From Pandoraea cepalis (GTDB lineage Bacteria > Pseudomonadota > Gammaproteobacteria > Burkholderiales > Burkholderiaceae): a stretch of DNA of 64,000 bases. This document shows, in pieces, positions 8,997 to 17,835 of the stretch. How positions within the stretch are numbered: position 1 is the stretch's first letter; each line of letters starts with the position of its first letter. Below the pieces are notes generated by a model that had not been told where the DNA came from, did no database searches, and saw nothing but the letters and a program-made list of their open reading frames with translations. The DNA lies in NCBI RefSeq assembly GCF_902459665.1, contig NZ_CABPSL010000006.1:1-64000 (forward strand). Direction: 5' to 3'. The position numbers and the translations under genes are program-made.

Positions 8997-9982
8997 GTCA
9001 GTTCGGAAAAGAGTTCGGTGTAGTCCACAGTCGCCGTACCCAGCTTGCCGACGACAATACTGCCCGCGCGATTGGCGAGCACAACGGCCTGCGCGAGCGG
9101 CAGGCCCGCAGAAAGCGATGCGGCGAGCGTTGCGATCACAGTGTCGCCCGCGCCTGAAACATCATACACTTCGCGTGCCTGCGCCGGCACGTGCAGCGCG
9201 CCGCTCGCGGTGAAGAGCGTCATGCCTTCTTCCGAACGCGTGAGCAACAGCGCCTCGAGATCAAGCGACTCACGCAGGGTCTGCGCGCGGGCCGTCAGGT
9301 CATCTTCCGAGCGCCATTCGCCCACGACTTGCTGCAATTCAGAGCGGTTCGGCGTCAGGATGCTGGCGCCGCGATATCGCTCGTAATCACTGCCCTTCGG
9401 GTCGACAAGTACCATTTTGCCTGCGGCGCGCGCCGCTTCGATCATCGGCTGCACATGCGTCAATCCGCCCTTGGCGTAATCCGAGAGCAGCACGACGTCG
9501 AAGCTGTCGAGCAGTTGACGATACTGATCGAGCACCGCCAGCAGCACTTCCCGCGCCGGCTGATTCTCAAAATCGATACGCAGCAATTGCTGCTGACGCG
9601 ACACGATGCGCAGCTTGATCGTCGTCGCCAGATCGGCGTCGCGAGTCACAAAGGCCGTCACGCCGCTCTCGTCGAGCAGGTCGACGACACGCTCGCCCGG
9701 TTCGTCTTCCCCCAGCACGCAAAGCAGACCCGCCTGCGCCCCCAGCGACGCGGCGTTGAGCGCCACGTTCGCCGCACCGCCCAGCCGCTCTTCGTTGCGC
9801 TTGACGTGCACCACCGGCACCGGCGCTTCCGGGGAAATGCGATTGACGTCGCCGAACCAGTAGCGATCGAGCATCACGTCGCCGACGATCAGCACGCGCG
9901 CGCGGCCAAACGCCGCGCGAGGCACGGTGGGCACGCCGGGTGCCTGCACCGTGCGCGTGAGTGAAGTTGCCGTCAATGTCAT
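8993..9982 (-). CDS. hldA: D-glycero-beta-D-manno-heptose-7-phosphate kinase
   Basis: A 329-residue PfkB-family sugar kinase that phosphorylates heptose 7-phosphate at C1. GGAANVALN and the C-terminal DVSGAGDT (the ATP/anion-hole Asp) are visible. In E. coli this domain is fused to an adenylyltransferase in HldE; here it stands alone, as is usual in Burkholderia, and the HldC partner is not in the window. GAGGAA precedes the ATG. It lies 17 bases after ugd and overlaps hldD. Confidence 0.92.
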   Translation of the reverse strand: MTLTATSLTRTVQAPGVPTVPRAAFGRARVLIVGDVMLDRYWFGDVNRISPEAPVPVVHVKRNEERLGGAANVALNAASLGAQAGLLCVLGEDEPGERVVDLLDESGVTAFVTRDADLATTIKLRIVSRQQQLLRIDFENQPAREVLLAVLDQYRQLLDSFDVVLLSDYAKGGLTHVQPMIEAARAAGKMVLVDPKGSDYERYRGASILTPNRSELQQVVGEWRSEDDLTARAQTLRESLDLEALLLTRSEEGMTLFTASGALHVPAQAREVYDVSGAGDTVIATLAASLSAGLPLAQAVVLANRAGSIVVGKLGTATVDYTELFSELT

Positions 9983-9999
9983 CTGTCGTTCCTCGTAAC

Positions 10000-11373
10000 T
10001 CAGGCCGACTCGTGCAACCCACGGCCGATGCCGTGGTACTCGATGCCCAGCTCCTTCATGGCGTCCGGTTCATACAGATTCCGGCCGTCGAAAATCAGCG
10101 GCAGCGAAAGCGCCGCCTTCACGCGCGCGAAGTCCGGGCTGCGGAACGCCTTCCATTCCGTGACGATGACGAGCGCGTCGGCGCCCGTCAGCGTGTCGTT
10201 CTGCGTCGCACAGAATTCGATGCGGGCGTGCGCCTCGGCATCGTCTGCGAAGTCGAGCGCGACCACGCGGCGCGCTTCGTCGAGCGCCACCGGATCGTAA
10301 GCGCGCACCCGGGCGCCACGACGCACCAGCTCGGCGATGACGCGGCGGCTCGGGGCTTCGCGCATGTCGTCGGTATTCGGCTTGAACGCCAGCCCCCACA
10401 ACGCGAACGTCTTGTCCGACAGATCGTCGCCGAGGCGGTTGACAATCTTGTCGATCAGCACGGCCTTTTGCGTTTCATTGACGGCTTCCACTGCGTTGAG
10501 AATTCGCAACGGCAGGCCATAGTCCTCGGCGGTGCGCACGAGCGCCTGGACGTCCTTCGGGAAGCACGAGCCACCGTAGCCGCAGCCGGAGTACAGGAAG
10601 TGGTAGCCGATACGCGGGTCCGAGCCAATGCCCTTGCGCACGTCTTCGATATCCACGCCGACGCGATCAGCCAGATTGGCCATCTCGTTCATGAACGAGA
10701 TACGCGTGGCGAGCATGGCGTTTGCCGCGTACTTGGTAAATTCCGCCGAGCGCACGTCCATGTACAGGGTGCGCTCGTGGTTGCGGTTGAACGGCGAATA
10801 CAGGCGCTTCATCATCGCGCGCGCCTGTTGGCCGTCGGCGTCGTCGTCCACACCGATCACGATACGATCCGGGCGCATGAAATCGTCAACGGCCGCGCCT
10901 TCCTTCAGGAATTCGGGGTTCGAAACGACGGAGAACGACACGTTTTCGCCACGCTTGCCGAGTTCGTCGGCCACCGCGGCGCGCACCTTGTCGGCCGTAC
11001 CGACCGGCACTGTCGATTTATCGACGATGACCTTGAAGCTCTTGGCGTAGCGGCCGATGTTGCGTGCCGCGGCCACGACATATTGAAGGTCGGCCGAGCC
11101 ATCTTCGTCCGGGGGCGTGCCCACCGCGATGAACTGAACGTCGCCATGGGCGACCGAGGCCTCGACATCGGTCGAAAATTGAAGGCGGCCAGCGGCGCGA
11201 TTGCGCGCGATGACTTCCTGCAGGCCGGGTTCGTGAATCGGCACGCCGCCGTTGTTCAGGATTTCGATCTTGCGCGGATCGACGTCGAGGCAGAACACGT
11301 CGTTGCCGACGTCCGCCAGGCACGCCCCAGTGACGAGGCCGACGTATCCGGAGCCGATGATAGTGACTTTCAT
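10000..11373 (-). CDS. ugd: UDP-glucose 6-dehydrogenase
   Basis: A 457-residue enzyme oxidising UDP-glucose to UDP-glucuronate with two NAD. It has the N-terminal Rossmann motif [19 protein letters not shown] and the catalytic cysteine in [20 protein letters not shown]-glucuronate feeds polysaccharide synthesis and, in Burkholderia and relatives, the aminoarabinose that decorates LPS and gives polymyxin resistance; that use is inferred here. The gene follows lapB by 21 bases and precedes hldA by 17, so the envelope genes form one operon. Confidence 0.95.
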   Translation of the reverse strand: MKVTIIGSGYVGLVTGACLADVGNDVFCLDVDPRKIEILNNGGVPIHEPGLQEVIARNRAAGRLQFSTDVEASVAHGDVQFIAVGTPPDEDGSADLQYVVAAARNIGRYAKSFKVIVDKSTVPVGTADKVRAAVADELGKRGENVSFSVVSNPEFLKEGAAVDDFMRPDRIVIGVDDDADGQQARAMMKRLYSPFNRNHERTLYMDVRSAEFTKYAANAMLATRISFMNEMANLADRVGVDIEDVRKGIGSDPRIGYHFLYSGCGYGGSCFPKDVQALVRTAEDYGLPLRILNAVEAVNETQKAVLIDKIVNRLGDDLSDKTFALWGLAFKPNTDDMREAPSRRVIAELVRRGARVRAYDPVALDEARRVVALDFADDAEAHARIEFCATQNDTLTGADALVIVTEWKAFRSPDFARVKAALSLPLIFDGRNLYEPDAMKELGIEYHGIGRGLHESA

Positions 11374-11394
11374 GATTGCGCGAACTAAGAGTAA

Positions 11395-12570
11395 TTAGGA
11401 GGCCGCCGGCACGTCGACACGTCGCGGCGTATAGGTCTCCCAGCCGTTACAGCCGGGGCATTGCCAATAAAACAATCGCGCGCGGAAGCCGCACTGGTCG
11501 CAGACATACCGGGGCAACGACTTGGTACGCTGCGTGATGAGCTTGCCCATGAGCTGCAGGTCCGACTGCGTGTCGCCGTGCGCCGTGGCGGCATGGGCTT
11601 CGAGCAGGCGCACCATGCCGGGCGCGCTCGGCGCGCGGTGCATCTGTTCGCGCATGAGCTTGAGCGCCGCTTCCGGGCCTTCGAGGGCAATCGACTGCTC
11701 ATAGACGATCTCCAGCAGATCGTCCGACGGATTCTTGCGCAGCGCATCGCTCAGCACGGCGAGCCCTTCTTTCGCCCGACCCAATGCCTCGTACGCCCGC
11801 ATCAGGCGCTTGGCCGCCAGGCCGAGGTACACCGGATTCTGCTGCTCGATGGTGCGAAGCACGCGCAACGCGCCTTCGGCGTCGCCCGCAGCGAGCAGCA
11901 TGTCGCCGCGCAGCAGCGGCGCACGCACGTTGGCGGGATTGACCGCGAGCGCAGCGTCCAGCGCTTGCGTAACGGCGTCGGCGTCCTTGCGTTGCAGCGC
12001 TTCCTGCGCCAGCTCGCAGTGGAACTGCGCGATCTCCTTGCGGTACGACACGGCAGGGTCGAGGTCACTCAGCGCCTCGGCCTCGGTCAGCGCCTTGTGC
12101 CATTCCTTCTCGATCTGATAGATCGTGAGCTTTGCATGTTGCGCTGCCTTGGCGTAAGCCCCGGTGTGCAATCGGCCGAACGCCTCTTCGGCACGGTCCA
12201 GCAACCCCGCCTTGAGAAAATCGTGGCCAAGCTCGTAGAGCGCGTGCTCATGATCGGCTGACGGCAGGTCATGGCGCGAGAGCAGGTTCTGGTGCACACG
12301 AATGGCGCGCTCCGTCTCGCCGCGACGACGGAACAGACTACCCAGCGCGAAGTGCAGCTCGGTGGTCTCGGGATCAAGCTTGGCGACTTCGATGAAGGCA
12401 TCGATCGCCTTGTCGGGCTGCTCGTTGAGCAGGAAGTTCAGACCGCGAAAGTAGGACGCCGGCAGATTACGGCTCTCGGAGAGCAAGCTGCGCAGATCCA
12501 GGCGTGCGGCCACCCAGCCGCAGCCAAAAATCACGGGGATGGCCAATAGCCACCAGACCTCGAATTCCAT
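11395..12570 (-). CDS. lapB: LPS assembly protein LapB (YciM), TPR protein
   Basis: A 391-residue inner-membrane protein. An N-terminal anchor (VWWLLAIPVIFGCGWVAARLD) is followed by TPR repeats and ends in a rubredoxin-like zinc site (CDQCGFRARLFYWQCPGCNGWE). In E. coli LapB couples LpxC degradation by FtsH to LPS synthesis. I start at MEFEVWWLL (12570); the longer open frame upstream overlaps nothing conserved. It follows lapA, as in enterobacteria, and leads into ugd and the heptose genes. Confidence 0.93.
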   Translation of the reverse strand: MEFEVWWLLAIPVIFGCGWVAARLDLRSLLSESRNLPASYFRGLNFLLNEQPDKAIDAFIEVAKLDPETTELHFALGSLFRRRGETERAIRVHQNLLSRHDLPSADHEHALYELGHDFLKAGLLDRAEEAFGRLHTGAYAKAAQHAKLTIYQIEKEWHKALTEAEALSDLDPAVSYRKEIAQFHCELAQEALQRKDADAVTQALDAALAVNPANVRAPLLRGDMLLAAGDAEGALRVLRTIEQQNPVYLGLAAKRLMRAYEALGRAKEGLAVLSDALRKNPSDDLLEIVYEQSIALEGPEAALKLMREQMHRAPSAPGMVRLLEAHAATAHGDTQSDLQLMGKLITQRTKSLPRYVCDQCGFRARLFYWQCPGCNGWETYTPRRVDVPAAS

Positions 12571-12634
12571 GAATGCGTGTTGTCGTTGAAACAGTCGATG
12601 AAGAGGGCGCGCGTCGCGCGCCGTGTCGCCCGAA

Positions 12635-12928
12635 TTAGACCGGCGGTAGCATCGGCGGTTGATCCCCCGCCTCGGGGTCGCGTTGCGCACGGGCCAGATC
12701 GCGCCGCGTGCGGCGTAGCTCCAGGCGCTGACGCATCAGGCTCGGCAATGTCGCGAGCACGCCGATGACGCCACCGACCACGAAAAACGCCAGGCCGATC
12801 ATGATGAGCGGTGCCGTCCACGTATGCCCCAGGAAAAGGTTCAACGTGACTTCGCCCGTGTTGGCGAGCGCGAGACACAGCAACACCACAAACACGATGA
12901 GACGAACGATCCAAACAATCAGCTTCAT
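12635..12928 (-). CDS. lapA: LPS assembly protein LapA (DUF1049)
   Basis: A 97-residue membrane protein with two hydrophobic helices (about 3-22 and 41-62) around the LNLFLGHTWTAPL turn, then a basic coiled tail (RQRLELRRTRRDLARAQRD). This is the LapA/YciS architecture. It is the first gene of the lapA-lapB group and works with LapB in LPS assembly. A terminator separates it from ihfB, so it likely has its own promoter in the roughly 190 bases between. Confidence 0.88.
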   Translation of the reverse strand: MKLIVWIVRLIVFVVLLCLALANTGEVTLNLFLGHTWTAPLIMIGLAFFVVGGVIGVLATLPSLMRQRLELRRTRRDLARAQRDPEAGDQPPMLPPV

Positions 12929-13118
12929 GCCGAAAGGCTCCTGCGGCAGGGTTGCCGTATGTTTTGCGACTTGAGCGGCCCCGGGCCACGGCGTCGATGC
13001 CGCCGACGCACCCGGGCCGGCACGTGGCCGTATTGTACCGGATGTGCTCCGTCAGGCGCCGTTACTGCAGCAAGCTTCACATTGGCGCCAATGGCCCGCA
13101 CGTCTTGCCGCCAAATGC

Positions 13119-13143
13119 AAAAAAAGCGCCCGAAGGCGCTTTT
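13119..13143 (-). terminator. Rho-independent terminator after ihfB
   Basis: On the minus strand the stem AAAAGCGCC / GGCGCTTTT with a TTCG tetraloop is followed by an uninterrupted T run (seven T in total). It lies 25 bases after the ihfB stop and ends the cmk-rpsA-ihfB transcript. Confidence 0.92.
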
Positions 13144-13168
13144 CTCGCGTAGTAGATCCCAAAGGGCC

Positions 13169-13462
13169 TTATTGGTCCGACGCCTTGTGATCAACCCGCT
13201 CTCGCAACTCCTTGCCGGGCTTGAAGTGCGGCACGAATTTCTCCGGCACCATCACTTTCTCACCCGACTTCGGATTGCGGCCGACACGCGGTGGCCGACG
13301 GTTGAGCCCGAAGCTACCGAAACCGCGGATCTCGATTCGATGACCGCGCGCAAGCGCGTCTGCCATCGCATCGAGAATGGTCTTCACCGCGAAATCGGCA
13401 TCCTTGAGCACCAACTGGGGAAACCGCGCCGCCAACTGGTTGACCAATTCAGACTTGGTCAT
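13169..13462 (-). CDS. ihfB: Integration host factor subunit beta
   Basis: A 97-residue DNA-bending protein of the HU/IHF family. It starts [11 protein letters not shown] and holds the signature [21 protein letters not shown] with the intercalating proline arm. With IhfA it bends DNA at replication, recombination and sigma-54 promoters. It follows rpsA by 12 bases, the conserved rpsA-ihfB arrangement, and is closed by a strong terminator. Confidence 0.95.
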   Translation of the reverse strand: MTKSELVNQLAARFPQLVLKDADFAVKTILDAMADALARGHRIEIRGFGSFGLNRRPPRVGRNPKSGEKVMVPEKFVPHFKPGKELRERVDHKASDQ

Positions 13463-13474
13463 AGGCCTTGGACC

Positions 13475-15178
13475 TTACTGATTCTGGCTGTCCAGCTTGG
13501 CTTTGAGCAGGGCACCCAGATTCGTGGTGCCGCTCGCTGCCGAGCTATCCGACGACATCTTGCTGATCGCTTCTTGCTGTTCAGCCGAATCCTTCGCCTT
13601 GATCGACAGGTTGATGTTGCGCGATTTGCGATCGATGTTGACGATCATTGCATTGACGGCTTCACCTTCCTTGAGCACGTTGCGGGCATCTTCCACACGG
13701 TCGTGCGAAATTTCCGAAGCGCGCAGGTAACCTTCGACGTCTTCACCCAGCGACACGACGGCACCCTTCGGGTCGACGGCCTTGATGGTACCGTCAACGA
13801 TCGAGCCCTTGTCGTGAATGGCCACGAACGAGTTGAACGGATCGCCTTCGAGCTGCTTGATGCCCAACGAGATGCGTTCCTTCTCGACGTCGATGCCCAG
13901 AACCACGGCTTCGACTTCGTCGCCCTTCTTGTACTTGCGCACGGCGTCTTCGCCGGTTTCGCTCCACGACAGGTCCGACAGGTGAACCAGGCCATCGATG
14001 CCGCCCGGCAGACCAATGAACACGCCGAAGTCGGTGATCGACTTGATGCCGCCCTTGATCTTGTCGCCCTTCTTGAAGTTGCGCGAGAAGTCGTCCCACG
14101 GGTTCGCCTTGCACTGCTTCATGCCCAGGCTGATACGACGACGGTCTTCGTCGATCTCGAGCACCATGACTTCGACTTCGTCGCCCAGCTGGACAACCTT
14201 GGTCGGTGCAACGTTCTTGTTGGTCCAGTCCATTTCCGACACGTGAACCAGGCCTTCGATGCCCGATTCCACTTCGACGAATGCGCCGTAGTCGGTAATG
14301 TTGGTGACCTTGCCGAACAGGCGGGTGCCTTGCGGGTAGCGGCGAGCAATGCCTTCCCACGGATCGTCGCCGAGTTGCTTGACGCCCAGCGAGACACGGC
14401 CCTTCTCTTGATCGAACTTGAGGATCTTGGCGGTGACTTCCTGGCCAACCGACAGCACTTCGCTCGGGTGACGCACACGACGCCAGGCGATGTCGGTGAT
14501 GTGCAGCAGGCCGTCGATACCGCCGAGGTCGACGAATGCGCCGTAGTCGGTGATGTTCTTGACCACGCCCTTGACGATCGCGCCTTCCTTGAGCGTCTCG
14601 AGCAGCTTGGCGCGCTCTTCACCCTGGGTGGCTTCGATCACGGCACGACGCGAGAGCACAACGTTGTTGCGCTTGCGATCGAGCTTGATCACACGGAATT
14701 CGAGGGTCTTGCCTTCGTACGGGGTCGTGTCCTTGACCGGACGCGTGTCCACCAGCGAGCCCGGCAGGAATGCGCGGATGCCGTTGACCATGACGGTCAG
14801 GCCGCCCTTGACCTTGCCGGTAATCGTGCCGGTCACGAGCTCGCCCGATTCGAGGGCCTTTTCCAGTTGCAGCCACGAGGCCAGACGCTTGGCCTTGTCG
14901 CGCGACAGCACGGTGTCGCCGTAGCCGTTTTCCAGGGCGTCGATCGCCACGGAAACAAAATCGCCGGCCTGAACTTCGACCTCGCCCTGATCATTCAGGA
15001 ATTCTTCGATAGGGATGTACGCTTCGGACTTGAGCCCGGCGTTGACGACCACAAAGTTGTGGTCAACCCGAACGACTTCTGCGCTGATGACTTCACCAGC
15101 ACGCATGTCTTGACGGGAGAGCGACTCTTCGAAGAGTGCCGCGAATGATTCGTTAGTCGAGGTTTGCAGGTCGGACAT
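13475..15178 (-). CDS. rpsA: 30S ribosomal protein S1
   Basis: A 567-residue protein with six S1 RNA-binding repeats; repeated elements such as [39 protein letters not shown] and [20 protein letters not shown] mark the central ones. It recruits mRNA to the 30S subunit. No Shine-Dalgarno sequence precedes the ATG (the 18 bases before it are CAGCGGCGTAATCCACAT-like), which fits the known SD-independent, autoregulated translation of rpsA in E. coli. It sits between cmk and ihfB, the standard order. Confidence 0.97.
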   Translation of the reverse strand: MSDLQTSTNESFAALFEESLSRQDMRAGEVISAEVVRVDHNFVVVNAGLKSEAYIPIEEFLNDQGEVEVQAGDFVSVAIDALENGYGDTVLSRDKAKRLASWLQLEKALESGELVTGTITGKVKGGLTVMVNGIRAFLPGSLVDTRPVKDTTPYEGKTLEFRVIKLDRKRNNVVLSRRAVIEATQGEERAKLLETLKEGAIVKGVVKNITDYGAFVDLGGIDGLLHITDIAWRRVRHPSEVLSVGQEVTAKILKFDQEKGRVSLGVKQLGDDPWEGIARRYPQGTRLFGKVTNITDYGAFVEVESGIEGLVHVSEMDWTNKNVAPTKVVQLGDEVEVMVLEIDEDRRRISLGMKQCKANPWDDFSRNFKKGDKIKGGIKSITDFGVFIGLPGGIDGLVHLSDLSWSETGEDAVRKYKKGDEVEAVVLGIDVEKERISLGIKQLEGDPFNSFVAIHDKGSIVDGTIKAVDPKGAVVSLGEDVEGYLRASEISHDRVEDARNVLKEGEAVNAMIVNIDRKSRNINLSIKAKDSAEQQEAISKMSSDSSAASGTTNLGALLKAKLDSQNQ

Positions 15179-15292
15179 AAATGTGGATTACGCCGCTGAC
15201 GTCCGTCACCCGAAGGGGGGGTTGACGATCACGCACAACGGTTGGGTTAAAGGTTGACAAAGCCACGACGGGTGACTGCATGAAACACCCTG

Positions 15293-15988
15293 TCAGGCGC
15301 CTTGCGGATACTGCACCTGCGCGAACCATTCGAGCACCTGGGCCACCGCCTGATCGACGTTGAGCCCCGACGTGTCGAGTACCCGCGCACCCTCTGCTGG
15401 CCGTAGGGGCGCTTCGGCACGGGTACGATCCCGCGCATCGCGCGCCTCAAGATCCAGCATCAGACTGTCTATGTTAGCAGAAAATCCTTTTTCTATCAAT
15501 TGCTTATAACGCCTCTCGGCGCGCGCCTGCGGTGTGGCCGTCAAAAACACCTTCAGATCGGCCTCCGGGAAGATCACCGTGCCCATGTCGCGACCGTCCG
15601 CAACGAGGCCTGGCGCGGTCTTGAAGGCCCGCTGAAGCGACACGAGCGCGTGACGGACCGCCTTGTGCACGGCGATGCTCGATGCCCGGTTGCCGATCGC
15701 CTCGGCGCGTATCGCGTCGGTGACGTCCTCCCCGGCCAGCCAGATGCGCTGCTCCTTGAACCGCACATCGAGCGTCTCGGCGAGCACCGTCAGCGCCCCG
15801 ACGTCGTCCGGATCGATCCCGTGCCGGGCGCTCGCCAGCGCCGTCAGCCGGTACAGCGCCCCACTGTCGAGATAGTGAAAGCCCAATGCATCGGCCACAC
15901 GGTGTGCCACCGTCCCTTTGCCGGATGCCGTTGGGCCATCCACCGTAATGACCGGAATCGAGTCGTCCACCATCGTGAAATCAGGCAT
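15293..15988 (-). CDS. cmk: Cytidylate kinase
   Basis: A 231-residue P-loop kinase converting CMP and dCMP to the diphosphates. The Walker A motif [11 protein letters not shown] lies at 16-26 and [20 protein letters not shown] is the family core. The ATG at 15988 has a purine run (GAAGGG) directly before it, which is too close for a normal SD; Met6 (MVDDS) is an alternative start. It precedes rpsA by 114 bases. Its usual upstream neighbour aroA is about 9 kb away here because of the transporter block. Confidence 0.94.
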   Translation of the reverse strand: MPDFTMVDDSIPVITVDGPTASGKGTVAHRVADALGFHYLDSGALYRLTALASARHGIDPDDVGALTVLAETLDVRFKEQRIWLAGEDVTDAIRAEAIGNRASSIAVHKAVRHALVSLQRAFKTAPGLVADGRDMGTVIFPEADLKVFLTATPQARAERRYKQLIEKGFSANIDSLMLDLEARDARDRTRAEAPLRPAEGARVLDTSGLNVDQAVAQVLEWFAQVQYPQGA

Positions 15989-16494
15989 CCCTTCGTCTCT
16001 GTGTGTTCAAAACATCAAAAAATGAAATCTCGTGCGCAAATAGTCATGATTACCATTTTTGCGCAGGCACCATTGGCGCGTCCCGAAAACTCGGCCGCCG
16101 CGCAAGATCGCGATTATCCCTTAGCCAGTCCGAATGGGGGTCTCTACGCACGGCAGGGCGACATGCGGCGTGGCTCGCACCGATGAATCGGGCGCCCGGG
16201 CGCGCTCAAGGGCACGGGTGAGATAGATCCCGACCACCGGGCCGCGGCGGCCACGAGAGGCGCTATGCGAATTCGCTACCGCACGTTGTCCCGCCTTCGA
16301 ACTGCCCGGGGTTAGGGTGGCAATGGGGGATCGCGACCATCGATTCGGCGACCGGCAGCGAACTCAAGCAACGCTGACCTGACCAGTATAGCCGTCGTGC
16401 CTCGCGCACGACTGACGCGCCGCCGGAATCGCGGTCTCGCGGCGGCAGGGGGCGCGACCGGCCGATGGATCCGATCGCTTCCCTTGCCCTGATT
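15989..16494. other. Gene-free stretch between dctD-like gene and cmk, with an inverted repeat
   Basis: 506 bases. The cmk-proximal part is AT-rich and holds an inverted repeat TGCGCAAA (16033-16040) / TTTGCGCA (16058-16065) with 17 bases between, centred about 60 bases before cmk. It may be a protein-binding site in the cmk promoter. The distal part is GC-rich with no open frame, RNA gene or terminator that I can recognise. It marks one edge of the inserted block. Confidence 0.5.
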
Positions 16495-17835
16495 TCACTT
16501 GAAATCATCGGACGCGATGCCGAGGCGCCGCATCTTGTCGTACAAGGTCTTTCGGGGAATGCCCAGCTTTTCGCAAGCGAGCGATGCGCGTCCGCCGGAC
16601 GCGCGCAACGCCTCTTCGATGAAACGCCGCTCGAACAGGTTCATCTGCTCGTCGAGCGTGCGCGGCGTCCCCTGCGGGCCGTCGTCCGGATCTCCGGTCC
16701 CGAGTCCGAGCGTAAAGCGCTCGGCGACGTTGCACAGTTCGCGCACGTTTCCGGGCCACGGGCGCGCCATCAGCCGATTCAGACGCTCGGCGCCGATCTC
16801 CGGCACCGGACGACCGTACGCCGCCGCCGCACGCAGCACAAAGTGCTCGAACAGCAGCGGAATGTCTTCCCGACGCTCCCGTAGCGAGGGGATCTCGAGC
16901 ACGATCACCCCGAGCCGATAGTAGAGATCGTCGCGAAACCGCTGCTGGCGGGCGAGCTCGAGCAGATCCGCCTTCGTCGCGGCAATGATCCGGCAATTCA
17001 TCGGCAGCAGTTCGTTCGAGCCAATCCGCTCGAACTGGCGCTCCTGAAGCACACGCAGGAACTTGACCTGAAGCGCCATCTGCATCGTCTCGATCTCGTC
17101 GAGAAAGAGCGTGCCGGACTGCGCATATTCCAGCTTGCCGATGCGACGTTTCAACGCCCCCGTAAACGAGCCAGCCTCATGGCCGAACACTTCGCTTTCG
17201 AATAACGATTCGGGAAGGCCCGCGCAGTTCAGCGCGGCAAAGGGTTTGTCGCGGCGCGGGCCGAAGTCGTGCAGGCAGCGCGCAACAAGCTCCTTGCCGG
17301 TGCCCGTCTCGCCGAATACCAGCACGTTCGCATCGGTATTGGCCAGTTCGAGGATCAGCTTGCGCAAATGCTCCACGGGTCGCGAATTCCCGAGGATCCT
17401 CGCATCGATACGATCACGACTCTCGAGCTGCCTGCGCACGGCCGTCAATTCGAGCGTAAGCCGTCGGTGCTCGAGCGCACGTCGCGCAAGCTCGACGATC
17501 CGCTCCGACGCGAACGGCTTTTCAACGAAGTCGTAAGCGCCGAGGCGCATGGCCTGTACCGCCATCGCGATGTCGCCGTGCCCGGTCACGAGAATGACCG
17601 GCATCGACGCGCTCATTGCCTTCACGCGTTCGAGCAGTTCGAGCCCCGTCATGCCGGGCAGACGCACATCGCTGACGACAATACCCGGAAAATCGCCGTC
17701 GATGTGCTCAAGCGCCTCCTCGGCGCTTCCAAACGCGTCGACCTCGATGTCCGCTAGCTGCAACGCCTGGACAGTACCGAGCCTCACTGCCGCGTCATCC
17801 TCCACGAGCAGCACGCGCAAGCTGTCTGGGATCAC
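16495..17835 (-). CDS. Sigma-54-dependent response regulator, DctD-like
   Basis: A 446-residue activator of sigma-54 RNA polymerase. Domains: receiver (about 5-120) with phospho-acceptor Asp56 in VVSDVRLPGMTG and LVTGHGDIAMAVQAMRLGAYDFVEKPF; AAA+ (about 145-370) with Walker A GETGTGKE and GTLFLDEIETM; Fis-type helix-turn-helix at the C terminus (LACEKLGIPRKTLYDKMRRLGI). The sigma-54 contact loop reads GSFTGA rather than the usual GAFTGA. Overall it matches DctD, the dicarboxylate-transport activator. It overlaps the sensor gene by four bases and lies downstream of an ABC transporter whose promoter looks sigma-54 dependent. Confidence 0.88.
   Translation of the reverse strand: MIPDSLRVLLVEDDAAVRLGTVQALQLADIEVDAFGSAEEALEHIDGDFPGIVVSDVRLPGMTGLELLERVKAMSASMPVILVTGHGDIAMAVQAMRLGAYDFVEKPFASERIVELARRALEHRRLTLELTAVRRQLESRDRIDARILGNSRPVEHLRKLILELANTDANVLVFGETGTGKELVARCLHDFGPRRDKPFAALNCAGLPESLFESEVFGHEAGSFTGALKRRIGKLEYAQSGTLFLDEIETMQMALQVKFLRVLQERQFERIGSNELLPMNCRIIAATKADLLELARQQRFRDDLYYRLGVIVLEIPSLRERREDIPLLFEHFVLRAAAAYGRPVPEIGAERLNRLMARPWPGNVRELCNVAERFTLGLGTGDPDDGPQGTPRTLDEQMNLFERRFIEEALRASGGRASLACEKLGIPRKTLYDKMRRLGIASDDFK

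Noticed and set aside
12824-15148. A 774-codon open frame on the plus strand opposite rpsA and ihfB
   Set aside because: It mirrors rpsA codon by codon, is rich in His, Asp and Arg, has no homology and no SD. It is an antisense shadow typical of high-GC DNA.
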